Part shown: positions 6,220 to 11,475 of the stretch, one piece after another
Numbering within the stretch: the first letter of the stretch is position 1
Layout of the letters: every line of letters starts with the position of its first letter
Assembly (NCBI GenBank): GCA_904501845.1
Contig: CAJGCH010000076.1
Location: 1-11,475 of the forward strand
Direction: 5' to 3'
DNA length: 11,475 nucleotides
Source: an uncultured Bacillaceae bacterium
Lineage (GTDB): Bacteria; Bacillota; Bacilli; Bacillales; Pradoshiaceae
Notes under the pieces: generated by a model
The model's input: only the letters and a program-made list of their open reading frames with translations
Told to the model about the DNA's origin: nothing
Databases searched by the model: none
Program-made: the position numbers and the translations under genes

Positions 6220-7272
6220 ATGAACATACAAGTGAAATGGTTTTACAGGCTCGGCTTCTTTCTGCTTTTATTTATTGTATTGTTTGTGTTTTATTTGCTC
6301 AGGCCCATTTGGATGCCTATCCTGCATGTATTTATGACAGCCCTATCTCCCTTTCTGTTTGGGGCATTCATCAGTTATCTGCTTCACCCGCTCGTCGGCT
6401 ATATAGAAGAGAAGGGGATGAATCGCGGACTTGCGATCGGGCTTCTTTACCTGTTTGTTTTTGGTCTGGCGGGGTTTGGTCTTTATAAAGGCGTCCCGAT
6501 TCTTGTGGAGCAATTGAATGATATTGCGGTGAGGGCGCCGGAGATGGCAGAATTATATCGAACATATATCATGAAATTTCATACCCATACGAGAGGCTGG
6601 CCATTTGGGCTCCATGATCGGCTTGAGTCGATAATCAATACGATGGAACTGAAAATCGGCGAGTCGGTCAATGTGCTGGCAGAAGCTTTAAGCGGGTTGT
6701 CGGATGTGCTGATTCTGATTATCTTGATTCCGGTCATCTCCTTTTATTTGCTGAAGGATAGCGAGAGTCTCATTGAAAAAGGGCTGCTTCTTATTCCTGA
6801 GAGAAAACGGGAACAAACCAGGCGTTTTCTTACCGATGTTGACCGGTCTCTTGGGGGTTATATTCGCGGGCAGCTCCTTGTTTGCTTCATTGTTGGAGCG
6901 AGCGCGTCTATTCTCTTTTATATTGTTGGAATGAATTACCCCTTATTGCTCGGCTTTATTGTAGGGGTAACGAACATTATTCCGTATTTCGGCCCCTTTA
7001 TTGGTGCAGTCCCGACTATTTTGGTAGCTTTGACTATTTCTGGCGGCATGGCTGTAAAGGTTGCCTGCATTATTATCGTACTTCAATTCCTGGAAGGGAA
7101 TGTGATATCGCCTATCGTGATGGGAAAGACGTTGAGACTTCACCCGCTCATCATTATTTTCGTCTTGCTTGTCGGCGGAAAGGCAGCCGGTGTTTTAGGA
7201 TTAATATTAGCCGTTCCAGTACTCGCCTTGGTGAAAGTCATGCTCGCCCATCGAAAATTATTAATGAAATAA
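6220..7272 (+). CDS. yrrI: AI-2E-family (PerM/YrrI) polytopic membrane protein
   Basis: The 350-residue integral membrane protein belongs to the AI-2E transporter superfamily. Hydrophobic segments lie near residues 11-28, 33-57, 70-90, 162-178, 217-238, 240-278, 282-290 and 308-340. The soluble region 93-160 is the family's characteristic insert. Family signatures are visible: IPVISFYLLKD 170-180, LGGYIRGQLL 211-220, MNYPLLLGFIVGVTNIIPYFGPFIGAVP near 238-265 and EGNVISPIVMGKTLRLHPL 292-310. The family name comes from E. coli TqsA; other members export or exchange ions (Na+/H+ antiport), so the substrate is unknown. The ATG at 6220 follows GAGGTG (6208-6213) by 6 bases; the in-frame GTG at 6211 is inside that site. 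It appears monocistronic, between a terminator upstream and the alaS promoter 20 bases downstream. I see no terminator of its own. Confidence 0.93.
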   Translation: MNIQVKWFYRLGFFLLLFIVLFVFYLLRPIWMPILHVFMTALSPFLFGAFISYLLHPLVGYIEEKGMNRGLAIGLLYLFVFGLAGFGLYKGVPILVEQLNDIAVRAPEMAELYRTYIMKFHTHTRGWPFGLHDRLESIINTMELKIGESVNVLAEALSGLSDVLILIILIPVISFYLLKDSESLIEKGLLLIPERKREQTRRFLTDVDRSLGGYIRGQLLVCFIVGASASILFYIVGMNYPLLLGFIVGVTNIIPYFGPFIGAVPTILVALTISGGMAVKVACIIIVLQFLEGNVISPIVMGKTLRLHPLIIIFVLLVGGKAAGVLGLILAVPVLALVKVMLAHRKLLMK

Positions 7273-7292
7273 GAAATAACTGCCACATACGA

Positions 7293-7321
7293 TTGACAAA
7301 GAAAAAAGGAATGTCTATAAT
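7293..7321 (+). promoter_or_regulatory. Consensus sigma-A promoter of alaS
   Basis: TTGACA (7293-7298) and TATAAT (7316-7321) both match the consensus perfectly and are separated by 17 bases. The predicted start near 7328 leaves a leader of about 300 bases that forms the T-box. Such a strong promoter fits a gene whose output is set by a downstream riboswitch. Confidence 0.95.
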
Positions 7322-7327
7322 CCAACA

Positions 7328-7604
7328 TATAACGGAAATAACGAAAAAGTGTTGATGGAACCCAGTATGTTTAAGCCCTTCAGAAAGCGTGCAGACATGT
7401 TGTCCACGAATAAGAGAGAAGTCTCCTTAGGCTGAAAGAGACTTTTGAAGAAGAGAAACAGAAAGCTAGTCCGGAATGCAGGAAAAAACCTGCCGTTTAA
7501 ACCGCGTTAAGGTTTCTGAGGTGGCGAAGGCAGAAGCTTTCGCAATCAGGGTGGTACCGCGAGTTAAGCTCTCGTCCCTGTTTATGGGGATTGAGGGCTT
7601 TTTT
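7328..7604 (+). promoter_or_regulatory. T-box riboswitch, tRNA-Ala specific (GCU specifier), controlling alaS
   Basis: The leader senses uncharged tRNA-Ala and permits read-through into alaS. Stem I carries the loop-E element AGTA (7364-7367). TGTTT (7368-7372) pairs with AAACA (7456-7460), and GAAA then presents the specifier GCT (7465-7467) followed by A. Stem III is GCAGG/CCTGC (7478-7493) with an A6 loop. The T-box core AGGGTGGTACCGCG (7548-7561) holds the bulge TGGT (7552-7555), complementary to an ACCA tRNA 3' end, which agrees with the A discriminator of tRNA-Ala. In the antiterminator AGGG (7548-7551) pairs with CCCT (7576-7579), which is also the left arm of the terminator, so the two folds exclude each other. 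Specifier, discriminator and downstream gene all agree on alanine. Start and end are approximate. Confidence 0.95.
7567..7604 (+). terminator. Regulated terminator of the alaS T-box
   Basis: AGCTCTCGTCCC (from 7567) pairs imperfectly with GGGGATTGAGGGCT (7587-7600 region), and six T follow (7599-7604). Its left arm is shared with the antiterminator, so it forms only when charged tRNA-Ala leaves the antiterminator unstabilised. Confidence 0.88.
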
Positions 7605-7633
7605 GTGTACAATTTTATAAGGAGGAACAAAAA

Positions 7634-10276
7634 ATGAAGTATATGACAGGCGCAGAAATTCGCCAAATGTTTCTGGATTTCTTTCAAGAGAAAGGACATA
7701 GGGTTGAACCTAGTGCATCCCTCGTACCAGTAGACGATCCAACCTTGCTTTGGATCAATTCAGGTGTTGCGACATTGAAGAAATATTTTGACGGCCGAGT
7801 GATTCCAGACAATCCGCGCATCACGAATGCACAGAAATCCATTCGGACAAATGATATCGAGAATGTCGGGAAAACTGCCCGCCATCACACATTCTTTGAA
7901 ATGCTCGGGAATTTCTCCATTGGTGAATACTTCCGTGAAGATGCAATTAAATGGGGCTGGGAGCTTCTTACCTCTGACCGCTGGTTTGCGATGCCGAAGG
8001 ATAAGCTCTACATCACCTACTATCCGGCTGATACTGATACGTATAATGTTTGGAAGAGCCTCGGCGTGCCGGATGACCATCTCATTCCGCTTGAAGATAA
8101 CTTCTGGGAAATCGGTGAGGGCCCATCTGGACCGGATACAGAAATTTTCTTCGATCGCGGCACGAAGTATGACCCGGAAAATATCGGAATTCGCATGATT
8201 GAAGAAGATATCGAGAATGACCGCTATATTGAAATTTGGAATATCGTGTTATCCCAATTTAACGCGAATCCGGAAATTCCGCGCAGCGAATATCCAGAAT
8301 TGCCGAAGAAAAACATTGATACAGGGATGGGCTTAGAGCGTATGGCCTCCATCTTCCAGGATGGCGAGACCAACTTTGATACGGATCTTTTCCTCCCAAT
8401 CATTTATAAGACAGAAGAAATTTCTGGTCAGAAATACCGTACGACTCGTGAAAAGGATGTCGCTTTCCGTGTGATCGCGGACCATATCCGTACGGTTGCC
8501 TTTGCCGTTGGGGATGGGGCGCTTCCATCTAATGAAGGACGCGGATATGTCCTAAGAAGATTGCTTCGCCGTGCGGTTCGTTTCGCGAAGAAGATTGGCA
8601 TCAACAAACCGTTCATGTATGAGCTCGTTCCGGTCGTGGCTGATATCATGGTTGATTATTATCCGGAAGTGAAGAAGAACCAAGAATTTATCGCGAAGGT
8701 AATCCGCAATGAAGAGGAGCGTTTCCATGAAACCCTTCATGACGGTTTGGCTATCCTTTCTGAGGTCATCCAAGCAGAGAAGAAGAAGGGCAGCGATACA
8801 ATCAGCGGTTCCGATATCTTCCGTTTATATGACACATACGGCTTCCCGGTTGAATTGACAGAGGAATATGCAGAGGATGAGGGCATGAAAGTTGACCATG
8901 CCGGTTTTGAAAAAGAGATGGAGGCACAACGCGCTCGTGCACGTGCAGCCCGTCAGGACGTTGATTCCATGCAGGTTCAAAGCGGAGTCCTAGGTGATAT
9001 CAAAGTGGCCAGTGAATTCGTCGGCTATGGAACACTTAAATGCGAGGCGACAGTCAGTGTCATCATCAAGGATGGTGAAATAGCTGAGGATGCGATGGCT
9101 GGCGAAGAAGTCCAAATCATCTTTGATTCCACTCCATTCTATGCGGAGAGCGGCGGACAAATCGCAGACAAAGGATTCTTTGAAAACGATGACTTGCGCG
9201 TCTTTATCAAGGATGTTCAAAAAGCGCCTAACGGCCAAAACCTGCACACAGCAATCGTTGAATATGGCTTGCTGAAAGAAGGTACAACAGGGAAGGCGCA
9301 AGTAGATGCGGCTAACCGCGGCAAGATTACGAAAAACCATACAGCGACACATTTGCTTCATCAGGCACTGAAGGATGTGCTCGGCACACATGTAAACCAA
9401 GCCGGTTCCCTTGTTCAGCCAGACCGACTTCGTTTTGACTTCTCTCACTTTGGACAGGTGACTGCAGAAGAGCTTGAGCAAATCGAGCAAATCGTCAACG
9501 ATAAGATTTGGAAGAATATTGATGTGACAATTTCCAATAAAGCATTAGCAGAAGCAAAAGCGATGGGTGCCATGGCACTCTTTGGAGAGAAATATGGTGA
9601 CATCGTCCGTGTTGTCCAAGTTGGCGACTACAGCTTGGAATTATGCGGCGGCTGCCATGTGCCGAACACGTCGGCAATCGGTCTATTCAAGATTGTTTCT
9701 GAGTCTGGTATCGGTGCCGGCACGAGACGGATTGAAGCCGTGACAGGTGAATCTGCATACATGCAGCTGAAAGAGCAAATTGGCATTCTCCGTGAGGCTG
9801 CTGTGAAAGTGAAAGCCAATCCGAAGGATCTGCCAGGAAAGATTGATTCCTTGCTTAGCGAAGTGAAGGACCTTCAGAAAGAGAATGAATCATTGGCAGC
9901 GAAGCTTTCCAATATTGAAGCTGGAAATATTCAGACAAAGGCAGAGACCATTAATGGCGTGACTGTTTTATCCGCGAAGGTCCAAGCACAGGATATGAAC
10001 AATCTGCGTAACATGGCTGATGACTTGAAGCAGAAGCTTGGTTCGTCTATCATCGTGCTTGGAAGTGTCCAAGGAGACAAGGTGAACTTAATTGCGGCGG
10101 TAACAAAGGATTTAGTAGACGAAGGCTACCATGCTGGAAAGATCATCAAAGAAGTAGCGACACGCTGCGGAGGCGGCGGAGGCGGCCGTCCAGATATGGC
10201 TCAGGCTGGCGGCAAGAATCCGAATGAATTGGATGCAGCCCTTGCAGCCGTAAAAGAGCTGGTAGAAGCGCATTAA
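7634..10276 (+). CDS. alaS: Alanyl-tRNA synthetase
   Basis: AlaRS (class II) charges tRNA-Ala and hydrolyses mischarged Ser- and Gly-tRNA. The 880-residue length is normal. Motif 1 region PRITNAQKSIRTNDIENVG is at 61-79, motif 2 RHHTFFEMLGNFSIGEYF at 83-100 and motif 3 GMGLERMASI at 231-240. The editing domain has HTATH (His569, His573) and CGGCH (Cys671, His675), the zinc-binding set equivalent to E. coli His564/His568/Cys666/His670. The C-Ala domain ends in a glycine-rich CGGGGGGRPDMAQAGG segment near 845-861. GGAGG (7621-7625) lies 8 bases before the ATG. Transcription is from the consensus promoter through the alanine T-box, and a terminator follows 7 bases after the stop. No defect is seen. 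Confidence 0.99.
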   Translation: MKYMTGAEIRQMFLDFFQEKGHRVEPSASLVPVDDPTLLWINSGVATLKKYFDGRVIPDNPRITNAQKSIRTNDIENVGKTARHHTFFEMLGNFSIGEYFREDAIKWGWELLTSDRWFAMPKDKLYITYYPADTDTYNVWKSLGVPDDHLIPLEDNFWEIGEGPSGPDTEIFFDRGTKYDPENIGIRMIEEDIENDRYIEIWNIVLSQFNANPEIPRSEYPELPKKNIDTGMGLERMASIFQDGETNFDTDLFLPIIYKTEEISGQKYRTTREKDVAFRVIADHIRTVAFAVGDGALPSNEGRGYVLRRLLRRAVRFAKKIGINKPFMYELVPVVADIMVDYYPEVKKNQEFIAKVIRNEEERFHETLHDGLAILSEVIQAEKKKGSDTISGSDIFRLYDTYGFPVELTEEYAEDEGMKVDHAGFEKEMEAQRARARAARQDVDSMQVQSGVLGDIKVASEFVGYGTLKCEATVSVIIKDGEIAEDAMAGEEVQIIFDSTPFYAESGGQIADKGFFENDDLRVFIKDVQKAPNGQNLHTAIVEYGLLKEGTTGKAQVDAANRGKITKNHTATHLLHQALKDVLGTHVNQAGSLVQPDRLRFDFSHFGQVTAEELEQIEQIVNDKIWKNIDVTISNKALAEAKAMGAMALFGEKYGDIVRVVQVGDYSLELCGGCHVPNTSAIGLFKIVSESGIGAGTRRIEAVTGESAYMQLKEQIGILREAAVKVKANPKDLPGKIDSLLSEVKDLQKENESLAAKLSNIEAGNIQTKAETINGVTVLSAKVQAQDMNNLRNMADDLKQKLGSSIIVLGSVQGDKVNLIAAVTKDLVDEGYHAGKIIKEVATRCGGGGGGRPDMAQAGGKNPNELDAALAAVKELVEAH

Positions 10277-10283
10277 TAAATTG

Positions 10284-10330
10284 AAGCGAGCGAAAGGACA
10301 GTAAATACCTGTCCTCTCGCTTTTCATTTT
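10284..10330 (+). terminator. Intrinsic terminator after alaS
   Basis: AAGCGAG (10284-10290) pairs with CTCGCTT (10316-10322) and AGGACAG (10295-10301) with CTGTCCT (10309-10315), with a four-base bulge and a 7-base loop. A broken T run, TTTTCATTTT, ends it. The T tract is interrupted, so efficiency may be moderate. Confidence 0.85.
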
Positions 10331-10388
10331 GAGCAAGTGGTGGTATGTTAAAAATATGGACGGTAAACAATAAGCTTGGCTCTTGACG

Positions 10389-10417
10389 TTTATAAACAGG
10401 TTTAATTAGTGTACAAT
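10389..10417 (+). promoter_or_regulatory. Candidate sigma-A promoter for reoM-ruvX
   Basis: TACAAT (10412-10417) is a good -10. At 17 bases upstream is TTTATA (10389-10394), a weak -35; a better TTGACG (10383-10388) would need a 23-base spacer. A promoter is expected here because the alaS terminator precedes it by about 80 bases. Confidence 0.5.
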
Positions 10418-10468
10418 GTGTAAAGAACGATGAAAAGCTTGTTCTCAAATAGGAAGCGGGGTGCAAAG

Positions 10469-10735
10469 ATGAGTTCATTTGATAAAACAATGAAATTTAA
10501 TTTTCCAGATGATTCCTTCGAGCATGATGTTAGTGAGGTCCTTATGGAAGTTTACAATGCTCTGAATGAAAAAGGCTATAATCCGATTAATCAAATCGTA
10601 GGTTATCTGCTATCGGGAGACCCGGCTTATATTCCGCGCCATAAAGATGCGCGTAATCTCATTCGCAAGCTTGAGCGTGATGAGATTATTGAGGAATTAG
10701 TTAAATCGTATTTAAAGCACCATCGTGAGGGATAA
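10469..10735 (+). CDS. reoM: ReoM/IreB-family regulator of peptidoglycan synthesis (YrzL)
   Basis: This 88-residue cytosolic DUF965 protein is the ReoM/IreB family. In Listeria ReoM is phosphorylated at Thr7 by the PASTA kinase PrkA and, when unphosphorylated, drives ClpCP degradation of MurA. The E. faecalis counterpart IreB is an IreK substrate and affects cephalosporin resistance. The key Thr7 is present (MSSFDKTMKF), as are the conserved IPRHKDARNLIRK residues (Arg57, His58, Arg62, Arg66, Arg70) needed for MurA control in Listeria. I chose the ATG at 10469 because GGGGTG (10458-10463) is 5 bases upstream and MSSFDKT is the family N-terminus; an in-frame ATG at 10430 would add 13 atypical residues. 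It is followed 2 bases later by ruvX. Function is inferred from homologues. Confidence 0.95.
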   Translation: MSSFDKTMKFNFPDDSFEHDVSEVLMEVYNALNEKGYNPINQIVGYLLSGDPAYIPRHKDARNLIRKLERDEIIEELVKSYLKHHREG

Positions 10736-10737
10736 GA

Positions 10738-11157
10738 ATGAGAATAGTCGGCCTGGATGTGGGAACTAAGACCGTGGGTGTTGCCATCAGCGATGAGATG
10801 GGCTGGACTGCCCAAGGCCTAGAGACCATTGCCATTGATGAAGAAAAGAACCAGCTTGGCATGAAGCAGTTGGATGTGCTGCTTAAACCTTATAAAGTGG
10901 ACAAGTTTGTGGTCGGATTGCCCAAGAATATGAACGGGACAATTGGTCCAAGAGGTGAAGCGAGCAAGCATTATGCGGAGAAGCTTGAAAAGCGCTATAA
11001 AGTGCCTGTTGTCCTTTGGGATGAACGGTTAACTACGATGGCTGCGGAACGTGTACTGCTGGACGCAGATGTCAGCCGGAAAAAACGCAAGAAAGTCATC
11101 GATAAGATGGCTGCTGTCTTAATTCTGCAAGGCTATTTGGACAGCGGGAAGCTTTAA
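10738..11157 (+). CDS. ruvX: RuvX / YqgF RNase H-fold nuclease
   Basis: A 139-residue RNase H-fold protein, of the family's usual length, described as a Holliday-junction resolvase and as the YqgF enzyme for 16S rRNA 5' maturation. The fold's first strand MRIVGLDVGTKTVGVAISD carries Asp7. VGLPKNMNGTIGPR is at 59-72, WDERLTTMAAERVLL at 94-108 (Asp95, Glu96) and KKRKKVIDKMAAVLIL near 115-130 (Asp122). The catalytic acidic positions are intact. It starts 2 bases after reoM, with GAGGG (10727-10731) 6 bases before the ATG and overlapping the end of reoM, so translational coupling is likely. This reoM-ruvX-yrzB order is the standard Firmicutes arrangement (yrzL-yrrK-yrzB in B. subtilis). Confidence 0.97.
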   Translation: MRIVGLDVGTKTVGVAISDEMGWTAQGLETIAIDEEKNQLGMKQLDVLLKPYKVDKFVVGLPKNMNGTIGPRGEASKHYAEKLEKRYKVPVVLWDERLTTMAAERVLLDADVSRKKRKKVIDKMAAVLILQGYLDSGKL

Positions 11158-11269
11158 AGGTCTTTGCTGTGTGAGACGAACTGGTCAAATTGATACCTGG
11201 ATGGACGCTGTCTCTCTAGAAATTAATGATCCTTGTCGAACCAGCTTAAATAAACAAGAGGTGAATGAA

Positions 11270-11475
11270 ATGGAAGAAAACATGATTACAATTATCGATG
11301 AAGATGGAAATGAGCAACTACACGAAATTTTGCTAACATTTGAATTAGACGATTATGACAAACAATATGTCGTATTTGCTCCAGTAGGAACAGATGATGA
11401 AGAAGATTTAATCCATGTCGCTTCGTACACTCCGGATGAAAGCGGAGAAGTCGGCACATTAAACGATATTGAAGA
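11270..11475 (+). CDS. yrzB: DUF1292 protein YrzB, 5' part (3' end outside window)
   Basis: The first 68 residues of a highly acidic small protein start MEENMITIIDEDGNEQLHEI and continue through LTFELDDYDKQYVVFAP and a run of Asp/Glu. This is the DUF1292 family, which sits after ruvX in most Firmicutes; its function is unknown. AGAGGTG (11257-11263) is 7 bases before the ATG. An ATG at 11265 is closer to that site but in another frame. The full B. subtilis YrzB is about 90 residues, so perhaps a quarter of the gene is missing. It lies 112 bases after ruvX, in a spacer with no clear terminator or promoter, so it is probably read from the reoM promoter. Confidence 0.93.
   Translation, partial: MEENMITIIDEDGNEQLHEILLTFELDDYDKQYVVFAPVGTDDEEDLIHVASYTPDESGEVGTLNDIE

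Noticed and set aside
6882..7355. 157-codon plus-strand frame overlapping the end of yrrI and the alaS promoter.
   Set aside because: It lies in another frame of well-conserved yrrI transmembrane sequence and runs into the consensus alaS promoter and leader. It is an out-of-frame shadow.
1..11475. Search for a mobile element, defence system, CRISPR array or toxin-antitoxin pair.
   Set aside because: No transposase, integrase, spaced repeats or toxin-like pair was seen. All large genes are conserved housekeeping genes in expected Bacillaceae order.

Overview
The window is a core-genome segment of a low-to-mid GC Gram-positive bacterium, almost certainly a member of the Bacillaceae (Bacillus sensu lato). 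The evidence is strong AGGAGG-type ribosome binding sites, a T-box riboswitch in front of alaS, and a gene order that follows the Bacillus subtilis yrvO-mnmA-yrrB-recD2 ... yrrI ... alaS-yrzL-yrrK-yrzB block. Nothing in it resembles a phage, transposon, CRISPR array or defence island.

Layout. Bases 1-1540 carry the 3' end of a cysteine desulfurase (yrvO) and the whole of mnmA. Together these make the tRNA 2-thiouridine pathway, and the unit closes with a strong bidirectional terminator. A minus-strand SGNH/GDSL hydrolase gene (1677-2399) lies between mnmA and the next plus-strand unit. Bases 2400-2562 are a short divergent promoter region. Next comes a TPR protein (yrrB) tightly coupled to the DNA helicase recD2, then a small four-cysteine zinc-ribbon protein and a 41-residue DUF3918-type protein, ending in a hairpin terminator at 6117-6157. 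An AI-2E-family membrane protein (yrrI) follows. A consensus sigma-A promoter and an alanine-specific T-box leader (about 7328-7604) control alaS, which ends in its own terminator. The last unit is reoM (yrzL/ireB family), ruvX and the 5' part of a DUF1292 gene (yrzB), cut by the window edge.

How the genes work together. YrvO supplies persulfide sulfur directly to MnmA for s2U34 of tRNA-Lys/Glu/Gln. The T-box reads GCU with its specifier and offers UGGU to the tRNA acceptor end, so alaS should be induced when tRNA-Ala is uncharged. ReoM is a substrate of the PASTA-type Ser/Thr kinase and controls MurA turnover; its phospho-acceptor Thr7 is present. RuvX is the YqgF nuclease-fold protein implicated in 16S rRNA or Holliday-junction processing. 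The TPR-RecD2 pair may be a co-expressed repair unit, but only the adjacency is seen here.

Several genes have an in-frame GTG inside the Shine-Dalgarno sequence just upstream of the real ATG. I moved those starts inward. No convincing undescribed system was found. The least explained items are the lone antisense SGNH hydrolase and the two micro-genes between recD2 and yrrI.
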